Shown in pieces: positions 12,561 to 25,000 of a stretch of 64,000 bases of DNA. This DNA comes from Ulota crispa (taxonomy: Eukaryota > Streptophyta > Bryopsida > Orthotrichales > Orthotrichaceae): NCBI GenBank assembly GCA_963920765.1, contig OY987250.1, forward strand, positions 15,802,409-15,866,408. The letters run 5' to 3'. A program made the translations under genes and the position numbers. The notes under the pieces are model-generated. The model was not told the DNA's origin, searched no databases, and saw only the letters and a program-made list of their open reading frames with translations. Every line of letters starts with the position of its first letter. Positions within the stretch are counted from its first letter, which is position 1.

Positions 12561-12660
12561 GTTTTTGTTTGAGTCAGGTGAGATATTGTTGTTTGTGTCA
12601 TAGTTAGCCATTGTTGGTCTTTTTGGGCGCTAATATATGTTTGTGCTATTTTTGATGTAG

Positions 12661-13376
12661 GTATGGCAATGGGGGGGATCCGGTTTTCCTTCACCAAAAC
12701 AAAACCTCTATGATGCCCTGAAGACTGTTTTAGAGGGTCTTAACAATTTTGTATCTGTCGGCAATGCTCTTCTAGAAATTTTCAATAGTTCTCTAGTTGT
12801 CGAGCATGATCTTGTTACAATCTTGAACATATTTGCTAGTGTTGAAAGCAAGTTGTCAATTATCAAAAACGACTTGGCAATACAAAAAAACGAGTTATCA
12901 ACACAGAAGTCCATCTTGTTTAAATCTTCTGTGCGGTCAATGGTAGTTGTTGCAATGAGAGTATTGAAGTGGTCAGTCAAATGAAGGGCTTGAACAAAAA
13001 AGCGTCTAGTCAGTTTGATTTTGCCAAATATAACCATGTTTTGGTATCTCTTTTTTTTGTTAATTTTTATTTTGTTTGCTTTAACAAACCAGTTTTTATA
13101 TTGATAAATTTTTTTGTTTTGTTCTTGCAGCAAGGGGCTGTTGCTTATGAGCAATACGGGTTAAACCCAAGTACAAAACAAGTAAACAAGTTCAAGAAAG
13201 GGCTAAGAAATCGTAGTGTTCATTTTGACACCATTTAGGCTTTGGATAATGAGGTGGCCAGATGCCAAGACATAAATACAAAATGGCCCAAGATGCATGG
13301 ACTTTGTCCTCGGCAGTGCAAAGTCATAGAAAACTATGAAAAGTTCAAGCAATTTCTTGCAAATTGTTTTCAGTGA
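12661..13376 (+). pseudogene. Decayed gene fragment of unknown family, at least two exons
   Basis: A reading frame opens after an acceptor-like AG at 12660 and stays open for about 300 nt. It encodes a Leu/Lys/Glu-rich, helix-prone segment (LKTVLEGLNNF, ESKLSIIKNDLAIQ). Around 12930-12950 coding character shifts by two bases into a frame reading SIEVVSQMKGLNKKASSQF and ending at a donor-like GT at 13044. After an 87-nt intron with a T-rich acceptor (AG at 13130), it resumes as QGAVAYEQYGLNPSTK. An in-frame TAG stands at 13236-13238, beyond which similar composition runs on to a TGA at 13374-13376. The frameshift plus internal stop suggest a dead copy of a host or transposon gene. I do not recognise the family. 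Confidence 0.45.
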
Positions 13377-14537
13377 GGGATTTTCTCATTTTCAGTTGGA
13401 TTTTCTAGTTTTGTGGCCAGCATAGAATTTTGTTCTTAGACTTGGACACTTTGTTAGGATGGAGAGAAAAAATAATGAGAACAAACTAAGTTTTTTTTTT
13501 TTTTTTTTTTTTTTCTTTCTTGTGTTTTTGGCTTTCAATGAGTATTCATGACGGTGCTAGAGCCACCAAGCGCAGGACAAATAACCGAAGCCCATAAACC
13601 GATGGGAAGGAGAGGAAAATGTAGGAAAAAGAAGGGCTCATAAAAACTCTCATTAAAAATTCACACGCAACTAAGCGTGTACATTATAGTTGTGTGACAT
13701 AAATTTGGATATAGGTATGTTGTTACGTTTACAATCTCATTTTTGCATTGTGAATAATTGTCAATCGCATGCAGATGATACACAAGTAATATTTGTTTGT
13801 TGTTTCATTGCCATATTTAACCACGTCTTATGGACTATTTAAAGTCTTTAAATAATTATTTTGATTTTTGTTTGCAAAATCTTGATAGGATTGTTCAAAT
13901 CAAAAGACACATGTAACATTGAGAAATATTTGCATTGTACGAGAAAATCCTTTGATATTGGAGAACATAGAAAGTCTATAAACACTTAAATAGTCCATAA
14001 GCAATTAAATGGAGCATTTATTCAATTGTCTTATGAAGAAATCACTACAATGAAAAAATTAGCAAACTAGCATAAAAATTTCAAAATATCTTAAAAAAGA
14101 AATTGCTAACTTCATAATACAACATCAATTTCACAACTTAGACAATCACTTTATACATGACTAGGAATTATTGAAGATTGCACTTCTTTTTATGTTAAGT
14201 TTTAGGACTTCAAATTGCTATTGCATAGAAAACAATGACCAGCACAATTGGTAACAATTGCCATAACAAGGGTCTAAAACATGCTTGAACTCTTACCAAC
14301 AAATATCCCGCTACCACAAAGCACACACAAGGAAGCTTGCAAGGGATATTGACCAATTGCAGCGTGGAAAATGCTGCTTGCCACCACACCCTGTATGGTG
14401 CTTCACCCAATCAAATCTCTTGCAGCATTTGTATAACATTTGGCTTTCCTTGCCATTATTCCATTGGCATGGACAAATTGAATGCTTTTGTAAGACAATG
14501 TAGTTTACAGCAAGATCAAAAAGTTAGATCCAGTCCC
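13377..14537. other. No gene seen; includes a poly-T run
   Basis: A T run spans about 13491-13514. The rest is AT-rich spacer. Open frames around 14210-14500 overlap on both strands and show no recognisable protein. Confidence 0.5.
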
Positions 14538-15454
14538 TTAACCCCTAAAGGACCATTGTCCCTACGAGGGACAAATGGGATTTTGGGCAGGTACCTACGA
14601 CCTCAATTTTTGTCCAAATTTTTTGAAACTTTTTTTGAAGATAGAAAAACACATTGGCTTTTGGGAATTTAATTTTTATTCCAGTTGATGCTAGAATGCA
14701 AAAGTTATGCCCAAATAAGCACAAATTTGGGGACTAGGGGTAGCAAAAAAAATCCTTATAAAAACTTGAATTTTTTTTTCTTATAGATTATATATTTTTG
14801 TACATTTGAAGCTATGATTCATTCCATTTAGACTAGTAATGAGAAATTATGGACAATCTTGTTTTTTGGGCAACTCAAGCATCTTCTTGAAAAAATAACT
14901 TATAAACTTCATTTTTGAATGTAGGTTTAACATTTTTTCAAAAAAAATTGTTGGAGAGGGTGAAGTTTGCTTTCTAAAGAAATCTCAACATTGGGATAAT
15001 TGCGTTTCAATTCCATTGCAGGGTTATTAGCAATTTAAAATTTTGTTCAATCTCATACCTTCTTCTACCTAATATTTTTTTAAAGAATGAAAATTAAGTA
15101 TTCTTTTTTCAATTTTTTTCCCAAGATTCCCAACTCAACTCCCCACCATGCAAAAATAGAATTCCAAAATTTGTGGTGCAAAAAATTTAAGTTAGAAATG
15201 TTCAAAGTTACAAAATCTAGTCAAGCAAGGTGCAAAAAAAGTTGTTTATAATACTTTAAAATGCATATATCTTCCAATCTGTGCAATCAAAGTTCTTGAG
15301 TTTTGAATGGCACATTCTTCTAGTAGTCTAGCACAAGATCCTATGATTAGATATGCAAAATGCCTGAATTTCAAACTTTTTTACTCTTTGCCATAGAGGT
15401 GGCAATTTTGAGTGTCTTTTGACAAAATAAAGGCCATGGTCCTTTAGGGGTTAA
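14538..15454. mobile_element. TTAA-flanked element, 917 bp
   Basis: TTAA (14538-14541) then CCCCTAAAGGACCATTGTC; the right end reads GCCATGGTCCTTTAGGGG then TTAA (15451-15454). The interior shares CACAAGATCCTATGATT-like text with the copies at 19857 and 35916. No frame of transposase length. Confidence 0.82.
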
Positions 15455-16030
15455 AACAAGGCTTTGAAATCCTAGGAGGCAATATGTGAGGCACTAGGTT
15501 GCTCAAGGATAAAGTTAAAAATCCCCAAAATTAATTTGAATTGTTGTAGATATAATTCTAGCTGTAAAGGCAATGGCAATTGCTTATTAAAGCACAGCAG
15601 TAATTAGGAAAGGACCAGTTGCCGCCCATGCACCCATTGCAAAGCCATAGTTTTCTTTTGAGCCGCAGCACTTTTTGCAAAGGAAATGACACTTCAAAAG
15701 AAACAAAGAGTTGGCGCGTAGCATGAGTTTGCTTTGGCTTTGAAGGAGAGAAGCGCATGCAATAGGATCGGGTTTCAAAGTTGCTATGTAGTCATTGTGA
15801 TTGTAAGTTTTGTGAGCATGTACTGGGGGCAGACTTCAATTGCTAATGGAGGCGCGGAATTTGTGACCACAACGTGCAACACCATCCTCACATATCTGGA
15901 GCAGGTTGCAGGTTGCAGGTGCCTGCTTCTGCAAGCGTGCAGCAGGGGCATCCGTGGAGCACCATTGTTGCAGAATTGCAAGGTTGGAGATCAAGAGCGT
16001 GATCAAGAGCGGCGCTGCCATAATATGATA

Positions 16031-16268
16031 TTCATTAGATTGGGAAAAAAGGTAGATTTTGGGACTTCTAAAGGTTTAAGGTGATCACCTTAAACCAAGC
16101 TTTGGCAATTTTTTTGGTACACGTGCCCTCACCAGAGAGGAGGAATTTGCAAAGGAAAAAATCTTAATGGCTCAAACTGAATCTAATACATTTGAATCTA
16201 GTTTAAAGTGACTTTTTTGGTTTCAGGTGAAGTACAACTTGGAAATCACGTTTTCCCAATCTAATGAA
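16031..16268. mobile_element. TTCGTTAATTTGGGAAAA family MITE
   Basis: TA/TTCATTAGATTGGGAAAA pairs with TTTTCCCAATCTAATGAA/TA. The ends are almost perfectly inverted over 18 bp. Confidence 0.72.
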
Positions 16269-16657
16269 TATTCTGTTCTATTAGGTAAGGTTAGTACTTG
16301 TATGTAAGCTTAATCATGGTTAGTCACTCAGTTAGTGAGACGTTCATATCCACTCAATGGGTTTGTCTTTTGCGCTGGCTGGAGCACCGAGGTATTCATT
16401 AAAATTACCTCAAGGCTCAAGGCTAGAACTTTGGAAGTGCATAAATGTGGCCTAGCCATGAGCTTAGTGCCAATGCTTATACATCCAACTCATGTTATCC
16501 GCATGGTGAAGGCAACAACGTTTAAGATGCCGGCAGCAACAAGGAAGGCCGAGAAAGTTGGTAGGAGGGTTGGAAAGCTCCAACGTTTTTTAGTTAGCTA
16601 CAATCAAGCAAGGTGGAATAAGCTTATTGTGGATCAGGACATCAAGCTAATTAGGTG

Positions 16658-16808
16658 CACTACAAAGGAAACTGTCAAAAATGTCAAAAATATGTCCAAA
16701 TCAACATGGCTGAATGTACACTAATTGTTCAATGTGACAGTATTTTTGTCATTTTGGACACATTTAGTCAATTCAAACTTGTCAATTAGTACACAATTTC
16801 TTGTAGTG
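16658..16808. mobile_element. CACTA-type MITE, GTG duplication
   Basis: It begins CACTACAAAGGAAA and ends TTTCTTGTAGTG, with GTG on both sides (16655-16657 and 16809-16811). The interior consists of GTCAAAATGTCC-like repeats shared with the copy at 42407. Confidence 0.78.
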
Positions 16809-17978
16809 GTGTCTGCTTTCCGACTTCTTTGGCAATTGGAACTGGAGATTGCAGCATTTGCTGAGGGCGAGTGTGCAGCCACAGTAGTGTGAATGAGGGG
16901 ATAGCATTGACTTTGATGTTGGAGAAGGAGCTGAGAGTGTGTATTACACTTCTAGCGTGGAGAGCATGCGCCACCAGCTGGAGACTTGCTGTTGAAGGTG
17001 TGGCAATTTAAAGTAAAAGACTTGCTTTGTGCATTTGAGCTTTTGGCACAAGGCATTCAAAAGGTGGCCGTCTATGTAGCTCCAGGGGCGTGGAAGAAGG
17101 GCAAATGTGGAGCTCTCAACTTTTATCTGTTACAACGTCTGCAACATCAATTCTAGCAAGTTGTAGTAAGTGGTGCTTTCTACTTGATCTTTCCATATTC
17201 CTATGGTTCTTTACAACTTTCAATAAATTAGGAATAGTTGATTATTAGGAGTTACTATTTGTAAATGTTACAAAGATTGATTATACATATCTAAAGGTTT
17301 CAAAGTCCTTGCTTTTGCTAAACCATGGTTTACAATTGTGGACATGGTATGTTCATGAGTGGTAGCAAACAAGGGACATCAATTATGTTGATAATATTTG
17401 GTAAGACATGTGCTGATTACAATCTTTCATTACTTTCAAGAAGCATAGCTTTGTGCATTACACACGATGCAAGAACTTAGCAAATATAATGAAGACACAT
17501 GCGGCGGTGTGATCATAGCCTTATAAGGAGGATTGGTCTTATTGGAGTGTTCAATTTTTTTTGCCAATAGCACTCATTGATAGGCAAAGGCCTTTTAGCA
17601 CAAAAAGTGCCTGCCCGTCTGTGCAATGACTGTATATCGTGCAAATGTAGAAAGATTCCTATAATACATGGTGTTAGTATACAAGTACAATATACTAATA
17701 TGTTGAATTTTGGTTATCTTAAATACATTGTTATTGCAAATATAAAATTTATTTAAAATGAATATTGCGTTCACCAGGTGGACATTGTCATGTATCTAGC
17801 GTCAAGGTTGTTAATAGAATTGGGAAGGTTGAGTTAGCAAACCCAACATAGTGTGGGAACAAAGATGCGGTTACTATTTAAAAACAGGACTTCTTCAACT
17901 TCTAGTTGTAGGAAGGAATTGGTAGGGGCCAAACAGTAAGATTTGACGTAGTCGTAGATTGCAACATTAAACACCATA

Positions 17979-18217
17979 TCAAGTGAAGTGGGAAAAAAGG
18001 TATAATTTGGGACTTTCAGATTTGTCTCAAAAGTTTAAGGTGATCATCTCAAGTCGAGCTCAAAGTTTTTTTTTGCATACATGTCCTCACCCGAGAGGAG
18101 GGATTTGCGAGGGAACAAAACTTAGTGGCTTAGACTGAATCTAATACCTTCAAATCTAACATTTTGGGTTTGGGAGGGGAAATGAAGTGGGACACTTTTT
18201 TTTCCCACTTTACCTAA
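17979..18217. mobile_element. TTCGTTAATTTGGGAAAA family MITE, diverged
   Basis: Ends are TA/TCAAGTGAAGTGGGAAAA and TTTCCCACTTTACCTAA/TA, and the core matches the 16031 copy (GGTTTAAGGTGATCA-like and CACCCGAGAGGAGG). Confidence 0.6.
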
Positions 18218-18974
18218 TATGGTGTTATTATGCAAACTACTTCCACGCAATAAACATAGCAAGGGGAAATGAACCCATATAACCATACATGAGCTTTTGA
18301 ATAGACAAATGATTTTGTAATTCTATTTTGAATTGAGTACAAAAGGGTGGGGAGGGACACAAAAAGACAATTCAAGTGACCCCTTTTAATATTTTTTAAA
18401 TTTAATTTTGAAATTTGAAATTGTGAGCTCCATTGGATAATCCTTAATTTGAATTTGAAATTCAAATTCAAACAATAAGGAGGTAAATGAGAGGGCATGT
18501 TTGTATTTGTTTAAACTTTAAGGTGCCTCATTGGATATTTTCTAATTTGATTACAAAAAAACTTGGATATCTTTGTACTCTTTTTATGAATGACATATAC
18601 TTTTTGTTACTAAATTAAATTCAAATATCATCATAATTTGCTAAAATAATTAGAAAAATCAAATTAGAATTATCCAATTTAGTTCATTTAAATTCAACAA
18701 TTTGAATGTAATTTAATACCAATTTTTTTTGAAAAATTTAAAGCTTTACTAAAAAATTCAAGTTGATTGTCTACAAAAAAAAATGCTAAATGGGGGTGCC
18801 AACTCATCTACCTATGCTAAGTGGAAAACACCACGTTTATCTTGAATCCCACACCACCAAGATAGATGAGTCTAGAGACCATTTCGCGGTAGCAAAATGG
18901 AATGAGGACTAGTTCCAACATGTCTGTTCAGTCATTATTCACCGGTGTTACCAGTAGTAAGAATGAACTTTTTT

Positions 18975-19390
18975 AATTTGTGATTGGCTAGGGGCCAAGG
19001 AGCAAAGTGAAAAGGCTATGACATAGAGGCACTACAAGAAAAAGGGCTCTTTTTGACTAAGGATTTTGACTACCAAAACGGTACAATGACTCAGACAATT
19101 TGACTAGTTTGGTATGAGTCAAGTAATTAGTTTATAACTACATGTAGTCATAAATTAAATTATTTATGACTACATTCATGACTAATTACATTATTTATGA
19201 CTACATGTGGTCATCTGACTAGTCATTTACTCTAAGTTGTGTTAGTCTTTTTTGTAATCAAAATCCTTAATAAAAAATGGCCCTTTTTCTTGTAGTGAGG
19301 TTGGGTGTAAAAGGACATCCTTGGATGGAACTCATTGATTTATTTTTAAACTTGGATATGAAATTCACACACAAAGGGGAGATGATGTAG
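18975..19390 (-). repeat. Copy of an unclassified ~300-bp repeat, split by a CACTA MITE
   Basis: TTTGTGATTGGCTAGGGGCC and later GAACTCATTGATTTATTTTT, ACACAAAGGGGAGATGA match the copies at 19558-19856 and 63476-63745 in order. The CACTA element 19030-19297 interrupts it, which dates the CACTA insertion after this repeat. Confidence 0.6.
19030..19297. mobile_element. CACTA-type MITE, AGG duplication
   Basis: It begins CACTACAAGAAAAAGGG and ends CCCTTTTTCTTGTAGTG, the classic plant CACTA terminus. AGG flanks both sides (19027-19029, 19298-19300). The interior repeats TTTATGACTACAT. Confidence 0.88.
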
Positions 19391-19455
19391 ATTGGATGGG
19401 ACATAAGATATGTTTAGGCCTTCATTTACCTTGGTAAATGGGTTTACAAGACTCA

Positions 19456-19460
<5 letters not shown>

Positions 19461-19519
<59 letters not shown>
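19461..19519. repeat. TA dinucleotide microsatellite
   Basis: A (GT)n start leads into an uninterrupted TA run of about 28 units, then ACACACATACATATATAT. Confidence 0.95.
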
Positions 19520-19528
<9 letters not shown>

Positions 19529-19557
19529 ATATATATCTTACGCGCCTGTTGTACAAA

Positions 19558-19856
19558 CAAAATCATGCCCTCCATGGCCCCATGCCATTCTCTCATGCCA
19601 CCCCTTGTTCACAAAAAATATTCCCTAGGTATAAACTCAAATAAATTTAATTTTAGATTCAAATCAATTTGCCTCTTCATCTCCCTTCCCACCCCTATGC
19701 ATGTGAATTTCAAATTCAAGTTGGAAAAAGATTCAATGGGTTCAACCAAAGATGTCCTTTCACATGCAACACTCATGTTCATTGCTTTGCCCCTTGGCCC
19801 GCGGCCAATCACAAATTTTTCACTTTGCCCCTTAGCCCTTGGCCAATCACAAATTT
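19558..19856 (+). repeat. Copy of an unclassified ~300-bp repeat
   Basis: The reverse complement of this stretch matches 63476-63745 in order (CATGCCCTCC, CATGCCATTCTCTCATG, AATATTCC, CTCTTCATCTCCCTT, CCCCTTGGCC). Two nearby copies therefore lie in opposite orientation 44 kb apart. Confidence 0.7.
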
Positions 19857-20794
19857 TTAACCCCTAAAAGCCCAAGCCCTTTTTTCTGTGAAAGTTACTC
19901 AAAACTGCCACTTTTGAGGGAATGAGTAGAAAGGTAGGAAAAAATGTTTTTTTTGGAAATCCAATTATAGGATCTTGCCTTGGACTATGGAAGGTACATG
20001 TGTGAAAAAAATCAGCTCATTCTAGATGTAGAAGAGTGAGCTAATGAAATTTGAAGTAAAAAAAAAAGAATTTTTTTCCCTGCTACCCAAAAAATTCAGA
20101 AGGCTTTGACAGCTCTTATATAAAAAAAAACTGCTCTATGCAATGTTGAGGTTTTTCTTTTTCCCATGTAGAATACTAAGTTAGGTAAGTGCAGGAAAAT
20201 TTTCAAATGAATTAGACATGTAAATCATACTTTGTAAAATCTTGCAATGCTGTAAGGACATGAAATTTGCATATACACTAGGCAAAATTGGAGGATTTAT
20301 TTAAAATTCAAAAATCTGAATTACTTTGATCCAAATGGTGAAAACCAAGGAATCTTAGTCTACTACAACTTGGAAAAAAAAAGTAAAAAAAAAGAACACA
20401 AAGGGCTCAAAAAAGTAAAGCACCAAATTCTAGAAGGGGCAAAAGGAATGGAGGGTTGGGTGTTTCATACCTACCTGCATACTAAAACTTCTCACTCATC
20501 AATCAAAATTGAATGATTCAAAGCTTCCCACATACACATATGTCTAAAGAACCAATTTTAGATTTTTAATTTTAAAAATTGCGATTTTTTAAAAAGTTTT
20601 TGAGCTGCCCACTCTCCCCTATTTTTCAAAAATTCATGCATAACTTCTTCAATAAATGTGGGAATGAAGAAAAAATTAGATGCCCAAGCAAATCTTTGAA
20701 TTCCCCATCTTCCATAAAAATTTCAGAAAACCACATAGGCACATGCCCAAAATCACATTTGTCCTCCAAAAGACAATGGTCCTTTAGGGGTTAA
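19857..20794. mobile_element. TTAA-flanked element, 938 bp
   Basis: TTAA (19857-19860) then CCCCTAAAAGCCCAAGCCC; right end CAATGGTCCTTTAGGGG then TTAA (20791-20794). It is closely related to the copy at 35916-36870 in the opposite orientation (shared AATGAGCTGA, GGCAAGATCCTAT, GTTTTCACCATTTGGATC in complement). Confidence 0.85.
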
Positions 20795-20878
20795 TAACAA
20801 TTGAATGGATACAAATACCAAATGTATTTACACATGAGACTAGGCCCTTCAAATGCCCTCTTAATGTGCAAACTAATA

Positions 20879-21455
20879 CTCCCTTTGTTTTTGAAAGAAA
20901 CCCGTATTTGAGAATTTGTGAGGAATTAAGGAATATTAACAACAAATTGTAATTGGAAGTTATTGAATATTAGGCTTAAACCATTCCAAACCTAATTTTA
21001 ATTTTTTCTAGAATTAAAGTTTTTTGAAAAGGAGAGAAAATTAGTACCAAAGTTTTAAAATTTCAAATGTTTTGTTATTGTCATAAATGGTTAGAAAAAT
21101 GATTGATATGACATATGTCAATGCAATTGTAAGTAAAAAACAAGTTAGCGTAGTTGTCCAAGTAGTCCCATCTATAAAAAAAAACCAAATCTTTTTGTTG
21201 ATATTATTGATGATTCTAGCTTAATGATAGGCAAAATTTGCAAACAAAAATCACTAAATCAAGTCTAAATAATGCTACAATCAATGAGCATAAAAAGCCC
21301 AAAAAATATCACGTAACATGCTAAGTAGATAATTCATTTTAGAGATAAGCGTAGGATTTAAATTTAAAAAAAATCAACTCAAAAGACAAACAAGGGTTTT
21401 TTTCTGAAACACAAAAAAAAGCATGAATCCGGGTTTCTTTCAGAAACAGAGGGAA
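20879..21455. mobile_element. Stowaway-like element, 577 bp
   Basis: TA/CTCCCTTTGTTTTTGAAAG at left and CTTTCAGAAACAGAGGGAA/TA at right. The inner ends also pair (AAACCCGTAT with ATCCGGGTTT). CTCCCTCTGT is the classic Stowaway terminus with TA duplication. Confidence 0.82.
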
Positions 21456-21468
21456 TACCATATTGCAC

Positions 21469-21552
21469 CAATTCAAGATATTCTAGCAATAAATGAGCCA
21501 AAATTAAGAACAATTCAAGATATTCTAGCAATAAATGAGCCAAAATTAAGAA
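21469..21552. repeat. Exact 42-bp tandem duplication
   Basis: 21469-21510 and 21511-21552 are identical, each starting CAATTCAAGATATTCTAGC, just outside the Stowaway element's right end. Confidence 0.9.
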
Positions 21553-22018
21553 CTGCATCACCAACTGACCTCCCATCTTTGAGGATAACTGATAAAATTG
21601 CCAAATTTAAACAAGAATAGTAAAACACATTGATTTCTACCCAATATACACCTGAAGGTACAACTATGAGGCTTTATTCTAACATTTATTTTTGCCATTC
21701 CAGCACTCTCTCAAAACATGAAAAAATTAGAAAAGAGCTGCGTGGGACACATTTGAAGTCATTGATTATCCAGAATTTTGCAAACTCTGTCTGGAAAGGG
21801 GTGAAGTAGTCCACTTTAGTTGTTATTACCTCAAACTGTAACTTGCATTGTAGCATTAATATGTGCATGTGCACTTGAAGGCGGAAATTCTTGAACATTT
21901 TCATGAGGAAATCAGCAGAATTTTTACACACGGCCTTCAAATCTACTTATATGACAATTGCAATTTCTTCTAAAATGAGGAGTTATAATTTCACAAAGGA
22001 GGAGGGCTATAAACAAAA

Positions 22019-25000
22019 TCATGATTCTCTCACCACATCCTCTACTTCAGCGTGTTCTTCCATCTTCTCCCACAGCTTCTCATCCAGGGACTGCCGCACT
22101 GTCTTGCGTGACTCGCGTCGGTGTCGTTTTGGCTGAAGCCTTGGCTCAGCTTGCTTTACACCTGATGCACGTATCTTGTACCTACGCAACAAAAAAATCT
22201 ATAGTTAGAGATGATGATTATGACAACCCGACATGCTTCTTTTCAATGCTAATAGTAGGAGGCACTTTAAATTGCACAGGGCAAAGCAACAACCTTGTGA
22301 TAAGAAGAAATCTTACTCTTTCTTTAATTGGTGCAACTTTAAAAAAAAGGGAAAATTTCATGGATACCCCTGAAGTTTGCCATATTTTCATAGATACCCC
22401 TGCTTTTTCAGAAATTCCACAAATACCCAAGGACCAAAATATTCAGGTGTTTGTTTTGTTGTGCATGCCACTTCCCATTCTTCCTTTGTGCGCACGCATA
22501 ACAAGAAAGAAGTACTGTGCACACAAAGGGAGAAGGAAGAGACATGCACAACAAAACAAACGCCTGACAATTTTGGTCCAAGGGTACTTGTGAAATTTCT
22601 GAAAAAGCAGGGGTATCTATGAAAATATGGCAAACTTCAGGGGTATACATGAAATTTTCCCAAAATAAGAAGGTTCGTTTGTTTCACGTCCCTCAACAAC
22701 AACATAAATAACATGAAGAAGCGGCACTTATTTGACTCTTGAGTAGCACAATACAAATATTTGAGATGGCAAGGTTTCAAGCTACCTCTTTAACCCTTTA
22801 ACGTTCATACTCTCGGATACAATACAAATGGCAACGTTTTTAGCTTTTCTAGGTGGACAACTTCAAGGTAATGCCAAACAAATTCTAGAGCAATGCCTAC
22901 AATTCCAACCATACCTATGGATGCATTGGATTGGCTGTTTTTGGGTTTCAGGCATCAACTTTTGAGACTGATCTACCGTCTACCCCAAGAGCACTTCCTG
23001 TTAAGCTGTGTATAGATGTACAGTACAGTGACCCAAGTGCGGCGTATGAACTGTTAAAAGGGTTAAGTTAAGGAGTGTTGGTATCACAAATGTGAATAAT
23101 TTATTATGAAGATGTTATCTGATTCCGACTTGCACATAATGTTGCTCAGATTTTAAGCTTGTTGCCCTGACCTTTATAATCTAGGGAAAATTTCATGGAT
23201 ACCCCTGAAGTTTGCAATAATTTCATAGATGCCCCTGCTTTTTCAGAAATTTCACGAATACCCTTGGACCAAAATTTACAAGCATTTGTTTTGTTGAGCA
23301 TGCCACTGCCCTTCTTCCTTTGTGCACAAACATAACAAAAAAGAAGTAGTGTGTGCACAAAGAGAGAAGGAAGTGACATGCACAACAAAACAAACGCCTG
23401 ACAATTTTGGTCCAAGGGTGTTTGTGAAATTTCTGAAAAAGCAGGGGTATCTATGAAAATATTGCAAACTTCAGGGATATCCATGAATTTTCCCTATAAT
23501 CTAAAGTGGCTCTAAATGGGATCAATGCCTGATAATTAAACACAGGTTAATCCTTTTATGTCGCAATAATTGAAGCATTTCTTTCACAACTCTCGTTTGC
23601 AAAACGAACATCTTACAGGTTTCGGTAACGACAGAAAGTAATGGAATCAGTTTAGGGTTTATGAACAAAGGAATATCCGCTTGTGGAAGATGGGAAGAAC
23701 AGAATTTACCTGACATCGCTTTCTCTCTTGGTTCCAAGGACTCGCTTTTCAACTTCTTCCCTTTTTCTGACCTCGTCCAGCAATCCTAAGTAGTGGGAGT
23801 ACCGGTCCCATTCGCCACCCACAGCACAAGAGGGTTCCCCTACATGTAAGCAGTTTGCAAACAGACAACCCCCTTCAGAGCTCGCAGCAATCCGCTCCCT
23901 CACCTGCACAACCCACTCTGCACTAAGTCCCACAGAAAGCATGACAATTTAACTACTTTGAATCATTGAACAAGAACCTCGAAATTGATATTAAAAATGA
24001 TAGTATCCACAGGATTGGCACGTGTATCTTCTACACCAAATAGTGCATTTCATTGCCCCACACTCATTTTCTGACATTTTAAATTCAATAAATACTGACT
24101 GGTACTAAAATCATTTTCACCAATAATTACTGCAATACACAAATTTTGACAACAATAAGGATTTGCAAAAAAACAAACTATAGTGCGAGACACCATAAAT
24201 CAACAAACATTTGGCCACAAAATGCCAAATCGTGGGCAACTTTGGGTGCTATCAACATATTTTTGACAAAAGATAATTCAGATCCATTTTCAAAGCTCTT
24301 TTCCTAAGATCTCCGTGTTTATAGTGACAAAGAGTTTCAACTTATTAAGGGGTGTTATGAATAGCTCATATGGTTGTTAGGTCTTTGTTGTTTTATGCTG
24401 TAATATCTTTCAATAAGTTGAAATTGCTTGTAATTATAAGCCCCTCAATAAGTTGAAACTATTCATAACTATAAGTAAGGAAATCTTAGGAAAAAAGCTA
24501 CAAAAACAGATTTCAATTATCATTTGCCAAGAATACGTTGATAGCACCCAAAGTCGACCACTATTTGGCATGTTATGGCCAAATGTTTGTTGGTTTATGG
24601 TGTCTTGCACCGTAGCACCGTAAACCATGTGAAATCTTAGTATCTAGAGAACTGCATGGGCCTTCAAGTAGCCAAGCACTGAGTCATGAGGTAACTTTCC
24701 AAGGTAAGGCAACCTATTAAGGCAACCTAAATGCACTATTTAGTGTAGCTTAATTGCATTGCAAACCGTACCTCAGGAAAGAGTTCTCCCAGCTCTCCAC
24801 TAGTCACGAGGTTCAGGCTAGGTTGGCTGAAGCCTGGAGTGTCAGCAAGTAGCCCTCCGTCTCCAGGAAGCCGCAGAAGGGATACGTGACGTGTGGTATG
24901 CCTTCCTTTACCGGACCTTGACGACACTTCACTAACCTGAACTGCCTCAAACTCTTCATGTTCGTCAAGGATCTGGCTCAATATCAGAATGAAAAGGTCA

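Larger units (their letters stand above)
15560..17175. other. GC-richer, coding-like but broken stretch with two MITE insertions
   Basis: Around 15560-16020, 16330-16657 and 16812-17170 the composition is less AT-rich than the surroundings, with short open frames (plus strand 16335-16657, KAEKVGRRVGKLQRFLVSY). The frames are interrupted by stops and by the elements at 16031-16268 and 16658-16808. It may be a decayed gene or retroelement. I recognise no domain. Confidence 0.3.

Noticed and set aside
14210-14672. Overlapping frames on both strands near 14.3 kb
   Set aside because: No recognisable family, no codon bias, and one runs into the TTAA element at 14538.
22377-22650. Matching peptide MPYFHRYPCFFRN on both strands
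   Set aside because: It is the mirror effect of a palindromic MITE, not two genes.
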